64,000 nt of DNA. Source: Trichuris trichiura (Eukaryota; Nematoda; Enoplea; Trichinellida; Trichuridae). Below, piece by piece: positions 1-10,526 of the stretch; the first letter of the stretch is position 1; each line of letters starts with the position of its first letter. The DNA lies in assembly GCA_037903355.1 (NCBI GenBank), contig JBAJFE010000033.1:124001-188000 (forward strand), given 5' to 3'. The position numbers and the translations under genes are program-made. Under the pieces are notes generated by a model. That model did not search any database and was not told the origin of the DNA. It saw nothing but the letters and a program-made list of their open reading frames with translations.

Positions 1-501
1 TCACCTGATGGGATAGTATCACTAGACGTCGGCATAGACATAACGCACAATGAGCTTTACGCAGTTTACCAAGGCAAGACGCGGCTCAGACCATTGACCT
101 CTGATGTTTTTCACGAATCGCTACGACGAGGTCTTAGCGTGAACCGCTGCACGTTCCTTTGTGTTTCCCGTACCTTCAATTCATGCGTAGCTGAATAATT
201 CCTTCGCTTTCGCTCTTTCGAACGGGTCACTAACTGCATCAGTGACACTGGCAAACGCTATTCAGCTGCAGCGCAGCAGAATTCTTCGGCGTTAATCCGT
301 TAAACCGACATACGGGTCACTGCATGTGTCGGTGATGCTCTATTGTGCTGCCGCGCCAACTAATTCGCACGTGTTCACTAAACCTGTCGACACCGTCTCT
401 CTCGTTGTGCAACTAATCACACTTCATTGCGCAGTAGAGTCGGTGATTATGCTTTCATACTGCCGCCGTCACTTCTAGGGGGACAACATTTTAGTAGACC
501 C
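1..501 (-). mobile_element. Merlin-family DNA transposon, terminal part (runs off the window's left edge)
   Basis: Read on the minus strand from 501 this begins with GGGTCTACTAAAATG and then a GCCGGAAGT-like block and GGCAGTATGAAAGCATAATC. The same terminal order occurs at the ends of the elements at 4130-5077, 20666-21706, 37875-38951 and, with weaker similarity, 17477-19202. Its interior is similar to 18430-19100. No coding sequence is visible. The other end lies before position 1. Family assignment is by shared ends and relation to the Merlin transposase copy downstream. Confidence 0.6.
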
Positions 502-1040
502 GAAATTTCTTATAGTTACTGATAGCATTTAATCAATAAATAGTTTAATGAAGAACATATTAAAGAAAATAATGACATACGATAATCTCAGAATATATTG
601 GAATGCAAATTACTTTCAGAAAACATTTTTTTAGCTGTCAGCAAAGTATACAGGCTTTTATTGTTACGGTATTGCCCCGTTATTCCAGTAAAAGCAAAGT
701 TTGTACTAAGCTATGGACAGCATCGCAACAATAAAAACTGCATACTCCACAAGAACTATTACAATCCTGTACAAAGAAACTCGTTTCAACGCTGTAAGCG
801 AAAGGTGAAAGGGTCCCCTCTCTGGGTGTGAAAAGTTGCTTCGATCACTCACGTCCTTTCTGTCGGTCATCTCTTACAAATAACTACCGTGTATTATCAC
901 GCATAAGAACTCCCCCCTGCGTTAGCGAAGGATGGTAATGATTGGCCCAGCAACGATGACGCTCATTGCTCAAGTCTAGATCAATTCTGATTAGTCAGTT
1001 TTCCGTGAATGCTAATCAGCCATTCAACTGAAACTGCCTT
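502..1040. repeat. Unassigned AT-rich stretch with one dispersed repeat
   Basis: No gene recognised. Positions about 548-640 match about 37430-37526 (shared words such as ATGAAGAACATAT and ATTACTTTCAGAA), so this is dispersed repetitive DNA. A 77-codon open frame at 598-831 has no recognisable domain and is probably chance. Confidence 0.35.
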
Positions 1041-2267
1041 GCCTAAAGTTCAACGCAAAAACTGATCAGCTGCCGCTTAGCGCGCGTTGTAGAGCACTGC
1101 GTAGGCCGGGATTATGTGTGTTTCAGGAATCTGTAAGCAGGCCGCAGTCCGTTGGTGCAGGTATTTGCGGCAACTAGCAGCGGACGCGCTGGCCGCAGCA
1201 CCGGTGCAACTGGGAGGCCCAGGGATGACGGTGGAGTTGGACGAGTCGCTCTTCTCGCGGAGTAAGTACAATCGAGGGAGGAGGTACCCTGGGCAGTGGG
1301 TATTCGGTGCTGTTAGCCGGGGAAGTGGCGCAGCCTATCTCGAAGCCGTGGAAAAGCGCTCATGCAGAACGCTGGTGCGCATTATACGGTCCCACGTCGA
1401 GCCTGCCTCCGCAGTGATCACGGACGAATGGCGCGCCTACCACCGTCTCGGCCACGAGGGTTACCACCATTCCTGAGTGAACCACTCCCGGAACTTCGTG
1501 GACCGAGCGACAGGTGCGCACACGCAGACCATCGAATCGCTGTGCGCCCAGGTGAGACGGGGCAACAAGCTTCGTTGCGGAACGCACAGAAGTGCGCTCT
1601 CGCTCCACCTGTCTGAGTTCATGTGGAGGAGGCGTATAGGGACCGCTAATGCGTTCGATGCCATCTTGGACGTCATCCTCCGGTTGCACCCACCCCGACA
1701 GGACGAGCCGCCAGCGCTAGAGCCGTTGCCGCAGTCAACGGTATGTCGAGCGTTAACGTTTACTTCCTCTGACGCCTTCTGCCTGATTAGGTACACCCCA
1801 GTGAACCCGTCGGATGCGCCTATAGCGAAATCGAGACGTCGCCTTCGTCAGGCTGAGCGCCTGCGTTAGCAGTACGTGTGCTTTTTTCCTTTTTGCGTTA
1901 CTCATTGTTCGTGTGTTCAGTGATCACTAAATAACGTTACCTTACGCTATGCTTCTTGTCGTTTGCGCCACGGTCAAAACTGCAAAACCCAACAGCAGCA
2001 ACGAACACGCGTCATGTTAAGGTTTAGGCTTAGGCTAGGGCAGGACAGGATGGCCGGCAGGGTTATTGGACGCATTTGGAAACAATTACCAGAATGGCCA
2101 ACTGTTTCCAGGTGTGCAGCGTTCCTTTGCTGATACGCATCGCTCGCATCTGTACACGGTGAACAATAGCTTAGGTCTCCCATTGTTCAGGTGACGTAGT
2201 AATGATCACGTGGCCGCCTTTGAAGTTGCCGCCTCAACTTCCGGTGGGGAGACACCATACAAGACCT
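1041..2267 (+). mobile_element. Merlin DNA transposon, 5'-truncated, with transposase pseudogene
   Basis: The right end is clear: CCTTTGAAGTTGCCGCC, then CTTCCGGTGGGGAGAC, then AAGACCT at 2261-2267, which is the family's subterminal and terminal inverted repeat. The 200 bases before it match the minus strand of 17500-18060. The left inverted repeat was not found, so the 5' boundary is approximate. Immediately after 2267 the sequence becomes a hAT transposase frame, so the Merlin appears to have inserted into that hAT. Confidence 0.6.
1114..1869 (+). pseudogene. Merlin transposase (ISXO2-like DDE fold), N-truncated with an in-frame stop
   Basis: The frame encodes a DDE transposase of the Merlin superfamily, which is related to bacterial IS1016/IS1595 enzymes. 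Visible landmarks are ELDESLFSRSKYNRGR (first catalytic Asp), GQWVFGAVSRG, ITDEWRAY (second Asp) and, after an in-frame TGA at 1474-1476, VNHSRNFVDRATGAHTQTIES (catalytic Glu in TIES). The remainder, to 1869, carries the C-terminal LHLSEFMWRRR segment. Merlin transposases are usually about 250-300 residues with an N-terminal zinc-binding part; that part is missing here, so the copy is inactive. The first displayed Met is not necessarily the original start. A bacterial insertion sequence is unlikely because the surroundings are wholly eukaryotic repeats. Confidence 0.78.
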
Positions 2268-3587
2268 GAAAAAGTTATTCCTCTTCAGAACATAATAGCC
2301 GTGGCAACAGATGGTGCGCCAGCTATGCTCGGCTGTCAGCGAGTATTCATATCGTATCTAAAATGCATGGTTCCCAACATGCTGTGTATCCATTGTGTGT
2401 TGCACAGGCAGCATCTCGTAGCCCGTCGATTGAGCCCACGTTTGAATGAATCCCTTCGCTTTCGAAAGACAGGATGACAGTTTCGAAAGAATCCCTTCGG
2501 TATGTCATCAACGCGATAAACAAGATCGAAAGTAGTCCACTCAGTGACAGACTTTTTCGACGACAATGTGATTAAAATAACGAGGACTTTAATCGCCTAC
2601 TTCTGCACACAGAAGTGAGGTAGCTATCAAAAGATGCCTACCTGTCGAGGGTTTTCATCCTGTACGAATCAGTTCTTCAATTTTTTGAAGAGGAGGACGC
2701 TTCGCTGAGCGAGAACTTGCGTAATCGGAAAGGGGACATCATGTACTTAGCAGACTTGTATTTTAAATTTAATGAAATGAATAAGGAGCTCCAAGAGGAC
2801 GACCTCAACCTGATTAAGACAAAATCCATTATCTCTGCGTTAATGTCAAAGCGGCTTCTCGTCAAGCGCAACTTTGCAAGGGGTGAGTTTTCCCAGTTTC
2901 AAAGTCTCGCCCAAATGGGAAACGAAGGTGGGATCTCTGAAGTGGGCGTGGAGTTGTACTGTGAGCATTTCCAAGCGCTGCACGACGATTTCACACGTCG
3001 TTTTCAAGACCTTTTGTGTATGCTGATCCCAGAATGCGTGATCAATCCGCTAACAAATGTAGACAACGAAGAGATCTCGCTGCATGAAGAGCTGCTGGAG
3101 TTGTAGTCGAACATGGAGCTGAAGGCCAGGTTGACACAGTTTGTCAGCAGTTTCGGCTGCAGAAAAAAATCCCGGAGTTGTACCCTGGCGTATGGGACGT
3201 GGTGAAAAAGTTACTGATTTGTCTTCACTCATCGAGTCTAGTGGAGTGCGCATTTAGTATCGTTACGGACCTAGTGACCAAGAAACGCAGTCAGCTGCAA
3301 ATAGTCAGACGCGGTGATCTGCGTCTTCGAGTTACCTCGATCAAGCCCAACATCGACAGGCTAGTTCGATTGCATCTGGGTGAGCCAAGCAGCTCTTGTC
3401 GACTTCTCGAAAAACAGTTTGCAGAAATAAATTTGTACAGCTGTAGTTGACCTTCTAGCGTTGCAACCATTTCAGCCAATCAGTGCGTTGAAATTTGCCA
3501 TTCAATGCGCTCGAAGTTAGCCAATCAGAATAGGGGAGCCTGGACGCTCGGAAGCGTTCTCAGGGGGGCCAAGCTTGAGAAACACTG
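2268..3587 (+). pseudogene. hAT transposase remnant (ZBED5/SCAND3-like), central and C-terminal part with right TIR
   Basis: Frames between 2270 and 3450 encode pieces of a hAT transposase: NIIAVATDGAPAMLGCQR, then CIHCVLHRQHLVARRLSP, a middle part at 2717-3106, and a C-terminal dimerisation domain with SSSLVECAFSIVTDLVTKKR. The same order and near-identical wording occur at 57307-58390, which serves as an internal reference. Several frameshifts and stops break it. The right end is the hAT-type TIR GCTTGAGAAACACTG, ending at 3587. The N-terminal half is absent, apparently lost where the Merlin element joins at 2267. Catalytic remnants other than the TDG motif are not all visible. Confidence 0.78.
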
Positions 3588-4129
3588 GCGTAGAGAAAGA
3601 GTGAGCGCGAGCAGCTAAGCAGCGAACAGCGTGCCACACAGTTGGCAGTCCGCCAAACGTGAGTCATCTTGACATGCTCATATTGACGTACCAGTTCGAA
3701 TTCCTCAACAGTAGGTTATAATGGTGATGTGTGGTCTGTCATTCTGCTCAAACACACCGAAGGCACCCAGTTGCACAATCCTTTCCATATTCTTAATTAA
3801 CTTTGAAGTCTCTGTCCCAGTTAATGGAAGGATTACGGCATACCAAAGCGCCTCTGGTTTTTCATAGGTTAACGTGCTCCCATAACATATCTTCAGTGGG
3901 AGGATGAGAGAATATTCAGACAAAGATGCGGAGGCATCAAGTTCAGATGAAACATCATCTTTTCTGATCAGCAAAATCCTCTACCCCTTCATCCGTATCT
4001 TGCTCATGGAGACAGTTACGGGCAACCAGATGTTGCGTGTGTTTAATTAACTTCTGCTGGCTACAGATGAAGAAGCGTTCCGATAGCTTTGAAGCAATCA
4101 CCTTCTATTGTTGCCTAAGCATAAAATTC
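3588..4129 (-). other. Unassigned stretch with one weak open frame
   Basis: A minus-strand frame at 3705-3974 (89 codons) reads as ordinary protein-like sequence (for example LPLTGTETSKLIKNMERIV) but matches no family I recognise. It ends before the Merlin MITE that starts at 4130. It may be a decayed exon or element fragment. Nothing else is seen here. Confidence 0.2.
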
Positions 4130-5077
4130 GGACCTCTTATTATTAACAGCCCGGCGGAAGTTGAGGCGGCAGTATCAAAGCATAATCGGCGACTCTACTG
4201 CGTAATGAAGTGTGATTAGCGGCACAACGGGAGGCACCGTATCGTCGGGTTTAGTGAACACGTGCAGAGTAGATGGCGAGGCTGCACAACGGAGCATCAG
4301 TGGCACAGCCAGTAGCTGCAGTTACTGACCCGCGGAACATTTGCTGAGGAATTCCGTTACTGACCCTTCTAAAAGAGTGAAAAACGTCGAAGGTCAACTG
4401 ACCAATCCGCGTCGCGTCTTGGTAAACGGCGCACAACTCATTCTGTCCATTGGCCTGGAATTTCTGACCCCTAGAAAAGAGTGAAAGTGAGGAAATAAAA
4501 CAGCTGCGCATGGATTGCTGGCACGAGGAGCACAATGGAGCGACAGTGGTGCATGCTCGCCTTTGGTTCGTGATTCATAGAAAACGTCGAAGGTTAATGG
4601 ACTGATCCGCATTACTATCATCAGATGACTACTTTCACGTACTTTTACTTTCGCGTACTTTCACTTTACGCGTTAGTCAGACGTTGTCTCTCAGCTGCTC
4701 TAGCGTCGGCGAAATGTAGGTGTTTTTCTGACAAGCGTGCCCATCATTTGTTGTGTCTTCATTAGACCGCATGACGATCACTCTTTTTTGCCCTCGTCTA
4801 AATCTAAATCAAGAAACACACTTCATGTTCAGGTTTAGACTTAGACTAGGGCAGAACAGGATGGTCGGCAGTCCTACAGTACGATGACGGCGGGAATGGT
4901 GAAACATATCGTCACCGTCGGCAGTGTTCCATTCTTCCAGTAATATGCGACCTAACCGCATTGCTGCACCATTAATCGGACTAGGCTAGTGATTGTTCCT
5001 CTGACGTCATAATCCTTGCTTGACCTCCTTTAAAGTTGCGGTCTCAACTTCCGCTGGGCCGCTAATAAATGAGACCC
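4130..5077. mobile_element. Merlin-type MITE with long imperfect TIRs and 8-bp TSD
   Basis: The left end reads GGACCTCTTATTATTAACAG and the reverse complement of the right end reads GGGTCTCATTTATTAGCGGC. Both continue into C(C/A)GCGGAAGTTGAG and a CAAAG/TTAAAG block, giving about 50-bp inverted repeats. The flanks are TAAAATTC (4122-4129) and TAAAATTA (5078-5085), a 7/8 match to an 8-bp target duplication, as expected for Merlin. The interior has no transposase but contains the family block around GGTTTAGACTTAGACTAGGG that is also found at 2020-2060, 21430 and 38710. Confidence 0.78.
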
Positions 5078-5518
5078 TAAAATTATTCCCTCAGCCTTCT
5101 CAATCTTCAACGATCAACACCCAGGCAGTTTAGCGGTTCTCAGCATTGAGCAAAGGCTATCTGAAGTGAACATAGTGAGGTGACGGCTCTGACATCGATT
5201 TGCAATTTTCATTAATAAAAGTGCTTAAACTATGCTGTGAATTGCATTTTTTCTACTCAAGAGTATTGCAAACCAAACTACATATCAACTTCAGTAGACT
5301 GAGCTGTGCTGTTATTCTTTTCAACCTTAGCTGTTGTTAACGGACTTCTTAATCCATCAAGCAGGCAATTAGCTTAAGCAAATTTAAAACTTTGCTGCAT
5401 TAAGCGATCTTACAGTGTTTCTTCAGAAAACTTATGCAGCCTTTCTGAGACAGTCAATATTCAAACTTAACTGCTTCTATGGGTAAGGAAGTTTATTACT
5501 ATTCATATGCCATTATGA
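5078..5518. other. Unassigned AT-rich sequence
   Basis: About 440 bases between two transposons, with no open frame, TIR or recognisable repeat. Confidence 0.3.
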
Positions 5519-6404
5519 CAGTGTTTTCCAACCTTTTTGGAGCTAGGGCCCCCCGTCATTTTCCCCAACGTAATTCTCCTGCTTCTGTTATCCTTGGGTG
5601 CGCCTACTGTGGTTACGTTGTTGTGAATTTGTACAAGTAGCTCAACACCTGAAACAGGCAGCAGATTCTAGAATTGATTTCGCTGCCTACCGTGTATGCC
5701 AAAGAAAAACAGTTAAGCCGGGCCGTCATTAAAAGCCTTATTAACCTGCGGATCTTGTCAGCCGCAAATAGGACCCCATGGTTTGCGCTGTGAAAGTTGA
5801 GTGTGCGACCAATGGCTGGAAAACCTGCCGATGCGAAGTCAACGCTGAATTTCGTTTCTACACTAGAGCGAAATGGCTAGTAAGGAAGTTGTTAACGCCT
5901 TGAATTCTTTAGTTGGCACTGAAGGCGTTCTTTTCGTATTGCTGGACTTAAGCCGGTTAATTGCAGATCAGGGAGCCTTCAGAGTACAAGCGCCGCACTG
6001 GGTTTCCTCTTCCTCAATTTTCTGGGCTGTTAGCAATGGTAGCGCAGTATGTAAGTCAGGCTACGATGCTGTTCTCAGGGCTGCGCAACACTGAATCTAA
6101 ATTCAATATTTCCTCAGAGCAAGACGACAGTCGCTTGATCTTACCTCAGTGTGACAACTGGGTATGGTGCAGTGCTACTACTTTATCCACGTCCGGCTCG
6201 ATAGTCGCCAAAGTAATCTCAGGTCGCCTCGCCTCACTATCCTGAACGGCACATCGCTCTCGTCATGCGGCACCGACTACCAGGGATCCCCTGAGGCCCC
6301 CCTAAGCTTCCAGGGACACCCTAAACCCCCAAGTCTTCCCAGGGCCCCCTTCAATTTTTTCAGGGCCTCCAAGGGGCCCCTGGGTCCCCATTTGGGAACC
6401 ACTG
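5519..6404 (+). mobile_element. hAT non-autonomous element with perfect 8-bp TSD
   Basis: The left end is CAGTGTTTTCCAACCTTTTTG and the right end is CATTTGGGAACCACTG, the CAGTG...CACTG ends typical of hAT elements. The flanking octamers CATTATGA at 5511-5518 and 6405-6412 are identical. The G/C-rich subterminal runs (GGGCCCCCC near 5548, GGGCCCC near the right end) are also typical of this hAT group. At 886 bp it is too short for a full transposase and keeps only a C-terminal remnant. Confidence 0.92.
5961..6245 (+). pseudogene. hAT C-terminal dimerisation-domain remnant
   Basis: The frame contains AQYVSQATMLFSGLRNTESK followed by a SSEQDDSRLIL segment, which resembles the end of ZBED/GTF2I-type hAT transposases (a Cys/Ser-containing FS-L motif, then Lys-rich, then E-DLRL). 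The frame carries no N-terminal or catalytic part and overlaps another short frame. It is best read as the residue of the parent element's transposase inside a MITE. The resemblance is moderate, so another origin is possible. Confidence 0.4.
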
Positions 6405-6412
6405 CATTATGA

Positions 6413-7489
6413 TTTAAGAAACTGATTTACAATAGTATGAGGCCCCTAAGCTTAATTTGGGGAAATGAGAAACTAAAAGCAACAGGTAAGTGATAGCTTA
6501 TCATAGTAACACGAGATAATAGCATCATGCGCAGGTTGAGAAGACATAAGAATAAGAAAAACCATTCTCTCAAGTCACATGATGGAATCCTACCACTACA
6601 TACACAAAAAAACACTGCGCTGCTGTTATGTTCAGCAGCGATTCGTCAATCCCCACTGAAAATCAAGTCATTGTTTTCTAGAGACAAATCGCGTTGAGTC
6701 AAATTCGTGGATAAAAAGACCGCCGATAACGAGACCCTACTGTACACAACCAAAACACATAGCCTGCTTTGTTTGCACATATGTTCATTTAAGTCACCCC
6801 TTGAACAAAGCGAGAAAGCGAGATAAGGCGTTGGGTAGGCGGCCAACGGTCCAAGCTACCAACGCGCACACTAGTGCCGTCTACTGCTTGCCTCTGAAGA
6901 CGAGCGATATCGGTTTGTCGACAGAGAGCAGACAGCAAGGAAATCTTCCTAGCCAGCCTGATGCTCCCTGCTTGTTACGCAAAATTTATGTTATTAATAG
7001 GATTCACATACAATAAGTTTATCGCATTATGAAAAATTAGCTCCCATAGTAACATTTCACTGAATCTCGCATTCATGTGCAGTTGCCTCAGCAGATAGGA
7101 GGGAATGTTTCGCTGGCCGGACATTCCCCATCCATGCTCTACCCGTTTGTCTCCATTCATGCAGGGATTGTAGCAGATGATCAGTGCCTGTTTGAGCTTC
7201 CTGAGTGTGAAAACTGGTTGATGGCGCAACCTTGTAATGAAAACATGTTCATACGGACAAGTGCCTACGTGCTACACGACGGCCGAACAGCTTATTGCAT
7301 TTTCCATAATTTGATTTAGAACTTTCTTTCGCAGCCGTCTTCCTGTGGCTACAGTCTTACCGCGACACTTTTAAACTCTTCGGTATCCACGCATTGCGGA
7401 CAGGTGTTGGTGAAATTTGCACGCCACAGTGCGCCCTGTTTCATCTGTGAAGGTCTTCTGCAGCTTTTTCCCGTTTTTATGTTAGTATT
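6413..7489. repeat. Dispersed repetitive sequence without a recognisable gene
   Basis: Positions about 6890-7110 are similar to the minus strand of about 37560-37790: translated similarity in GLSTES/GLSTEI, PCLLRKIY/PCLLRKVY and HFTESRIHV is visible with stops in both copies. The copy near 37.5 kb starts with a hAT-like terminus, so this is probably part of a decayed hAT. No intact frame exists. Confidence 0.4.
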
Positions 7490-7640
7490 TGTAATTAAAT
7501 GAAACTGTAACCTAGTTGAGTTCATTGGCTCTGTACTTTTTTCTAATAATCGCTCATCCATCCGTTGGTAGAGCAACTGTTTGCTTTGATTACAGATACC
7601 AACACGAAACGGGAAAAGCCCTAGAAAGCCTTCACAAATG
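7490..7640 (+). mobile_element. Penelope-like element leader/terminal fragment
   Basis: It contains the block CTCATCCATCCGTTGGTAG (7553-7571), a TTACAG acceptor-like hexamer and ACGGGAAAAGCC. The same series occurs at the PLE ends near 31533, 33132 and 37339 and, inverted, near 27100 and 28694. No coding part is attached. It marks a solitary, truncated PLE end. Confidence 0.55.
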
Positions 7641-7891
7641 AAACCTGATCTCGTTACTAAGCACCCCGCGTTCAGCCGTACTCTCTTTTGCCAGTGCAGG
7701 TAGACCTGCAGCCGATCGTAACATTGTAGACCGCTCAGGGCCATATCTCAGCGAGGAGTTTCACTTTGTCAGACCGTAGTATAGAAGGAACGATGTTTTG
7801 TAACGGGATGGACGGCTTTCACTGGTGATCTTTTACTGTTTATCCCGTTCATCTTTATACAGCCGGTACCTGTAACTACACTAAGCAAATC

Positions 7892-9089
7892 CAATCAGCC
7901 CTCGTTATCCGCGGTTAACTCGTCCAAAATTTTGAGCGTTTTACTGCTTTTAGCTGGATCCGCGTTATATAGGATACCCTATGAAAAAGGCTAAATAGCT
8001 TATATTCTAGCCGTGTATCTCGTCCCCCCTTGATTTCCTTTCGGAACGGTTATCATGCCTAGTAATCCTTCGAAACTTGGTACTACAGAATCTAGTCATG
8101 CGATAAAGACATCAATGAGACTGCGCTTGTCCAATGGGGCCAGCCACCAGAGTTCGGGCCGTTAGATACAAGAAAGGATGAAAGAAAGATGCTCTTTCCT
8201 TAAACGCCTGGGAATCCTTGCTTAAATGAGCTAAGCGATGTACTGGTGCGCGGACTGGGTACACAGCACGGGAAATATAAAATATACAGGCGCGCTTAAG
8301 CAGAAATAGTGAACATCACACAGAACACAACAACATAGAGCAAAACGTCTATGGCAGAAACGTTTAGGGCATCATGTATCAATTTACCCACTTTCTGTAG
8401 GTGGGCGCAGCTCTCCTGGAAAACGGCCAGTCCAAAGGTTTCTTGAACTTGTTGGTAGCAAAACTTCTCACCTTAAAATGTTAGTCTTCGCAGCTGCTGG
8501 AGTTTTATTTAAAAACATTGTTATAGGGAGCTGTATCTGCTTTTTCTTTGCTTTATTGAGTAAATCTTGTAGCGACTTCAACTAAACCGTTATTCTTCAT
8601 ATAACCATGATGCCATGTTCCATGGATGGATCGTGATCAGCAATCGTATTCTTTAGGACCTGCGCTTGTCGGAAAACACTGGCAAGCTTTTGCAGCGTTC
8701 AATCTGAGGGTGTTCAAGCTCCTGCATCTTCCATAACGTCGTCGTTGTCGTTGTCGTCGTCGTCACTGCCTGCAGGTGATTGCATCAGTTCCTTGAGCTT
8801 CTCGTTGGCGAACGGTTTTCCACAATCTTCTATACGCTCTCTGATATCTTTTTCTAACGTGTCGGAGAAACCCTCACCTCCCAATTCGTTGTCAAAATTC
8901 ACTATGTGCATGACCTCCTCATCGATGGCACCTAAGTCTTCTCATTCACTGACTGCGTCTCCCCACAAACCAGCAACCATTGACTGTTCTAGGCTTTATC
9001 TCGTGTACCGCCGCGCAAAAGATGACGCTACTATTTCGCGCCGGACGAACTGCGTTGTATAGAACCTCACGGATGACGAGGGCCGACTG
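7892..9089 (-). mobile_element. Tigger/pogo-type transposon derivative (T1)
   Basis: The ends are CAATCAGCCCTCGTTATCCG at 7892 and, as reverse complement of the right end, CAGTCGGCCCTCGTCATCCG, forming Tigger-like TIRs. The right flank is TA; the left TA is not preserved. The interior is similar over most of its length to the opposite-strand element at 10527-11695. It carries only the C-terminal part of a transposase, on the minus strand, so it is an internally deleted copy. Confidence 0.75.
8460..8935 (-). pseudogene. Tigger transposase C-terminal remnant
   Basis: The clearest frame is 8714-8911: IVNFDNELGGEGFSDTLEKD, then RIEDCGKPFANEKLKELMQSP and an acidic run. It corresponds residue for residue to the copy at 10636-11205 and to 59497-59709. 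Tigger transposases end with an acidic linker and a helical tail after the DDE domain; here only that region remains and it is frameshifted beyond the acidic run. GAC/GTC triplet expansion at 8745-8765 lengthens the acidic tract. Confidence 0.6.
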
Positions 9090-9719
9090 TACTATATCAG
9101 CGAATGGACGAGCGGTTTATCTATTAAGCAAAATTACCATTACGAACGATTTATTAGGCAAAATACAACACGTTGCTAACTTTTGATCTAGCTTTCGGAA
9201 TGCATCTCTTCCGCTATCACTGAGAAAAAAGTGAAGGCCTTCGCACGGACCTGGTGGGCCTAGCTCGGCAGGGAGCATTTGCTTTTACTAATAAGCAGGT
9301 CCCACACTGCGCTAACCTATACGCCTTTGTGTGCCTGTACCACCCGCTGATGTGAACAACCCGAGGTTTGGCCTTGCATGGCCATAAACTGAGACTACCC
9401 GTAGGGCGGTGTGACTGTGGCCCCTCCTGTTATACAGCCGTGCCCAGGGTTGCAGAAGGTCACCCTGCGTGAGCTCGCGGTCCCTATGCGTCGTTGTTTC
9501 CCTGGACTATTGTCCTGCCTGGGGTCATGGTCTCTCTCAGGGTTATTCGCCTAAGTAGGGAGCAATGACGGTCTATATAAACGGCTGTCGCGAGAATAGT
9601 GTTGGGTCGCCGAATTGGTCGTATTGCTGTCGTACCACCATTGCTGTTCTGTACCGTATACACCAAGTTAACCAGAATACCTTTTCAATAAAAGACTTAT
9701 ATCTGTCGTATATCGTCGC
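9090..9719. other. Unassigned spacer between T1 and a PLE fragment
   Basis: No gene recognised. Short frames at 9484-9753 on both strands have no family features. The part nearest 9720 may be the 3' untranslated end of the minus-strand PLE fragment. Confidence 0.25.
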
Positions 9720-10130
9720 AAGAAGCTCTGCTCCTACACTTTGTCACTACTGATGATGGGGTTTTGTTGAATGTAAAGATCCTCCCTTACGTGGCGCAGG
9801 TTAAAGTGGCTTTCAGGGCAAATAACTGTTGGTTATAGGTCGAACGAGCATTGGGAGAAATGCTCGACGACCGTGGCGGCGTTGATTATCGCGGTTATAA
9901 TCTTTTGTGTTTAAGTCGCGGACGCCCTTGCTTCATTGTAGGTGTCCCTGCTAATACAGGGGTTTTGTTGAATCGTCGCACGGCCTATTGTAGGTGTCCC
10001 TGCTAATACAGGGGTTTTGTTGAATCGTCGCACGGCCTCTTTGTGCCTTCTAACCGTAGACACAAGAGGATCGAGCCTGTCAAACAGTGCTGCCCGTTTC
10101 TCCTATGTAGGAGGCATTTATAGCCGCATC
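9720..10130 (-). pseudogene. Penelope-like element GIY-YIG endonuclease fragment
   Basis: Minus-strand translation contains a Tyr-Ile-Gly-Glu-Thr-Gly equivalent next to the DNA word CCTCCTACATAGGAGAAACG (10098-10117), then TVVEHFSQCSFDL, a stop, PTVICPESHFNLRHVREDLYIQ, matching the C-terminal half of the PLE proteins at 31152-31436 and 32617-32988 (for example SSQCSRDLH and HFRLRQIKESLFI). The GIY-YIG domain nicks DNA for target-primed insertion in this class. The fragment has stops and an internal 52-bp duplication and is inactive. Confidence 0.68.
9935..10038. repeat. Two identical 52-bp tandem units
   Basis: Units 9935-9986 and 9987-10038 are identical, beginning ATTGTAGGTGTCCCTGC and ending CGTCGCACGGCCT. 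They lie inside the PLE fragment and look like a recent local duplication. Confidence 0.9.
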
Positions 10131-10526
10131 ATCTGTTATACGCGACGCCAGGTTTCTCGTCAGAAGAAGTCTTAGTCGTGTCGCTCTTGCCCATCGAACG
10201 CAGACTGTGCAAAATCATAAAATGAACTCTGAAATCAAGAGAGTGGGTTAGTCTTGGGGTACGTTCCCCACGCTCTTATAATATGAGAGAAGCGAAACGG
10301 GTTGTTATTGGTATTTTTACTACGCTTATTACTGTTACTGAAAGCATTTTGCCATAATAGACCTAATTAGCGTTTTGGGGTAACCGTTGCCTGCAACCGC
10401 GTGGAGAATACGCTGTAATTCTCAATGCAAAAACGCAGGAGCGTAGATTGCCAGTGTGCGATGAATCACTTTCCTTGTGAGGTCTATCTTTATGGACATC
10501 GCGTGATGAGACGCGAAATGTAAATA

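Noticed and set aside
1114..1476. Bacterial IS1595/ISXO2 insertion sequence or contamination
   Set aside because: The protein resembles bacterial transposases, but the copy is linked to eukaryotic hAT sequence and to a Merlin family with several copies across the window.
8745..8765. Functional acidic tract from GAC/GTC repeats
   Set aside because: A short triplet microsatellite in a Tigger pseudogene; the homologous tract in T2 is shorter, so it is ordinary slippage.
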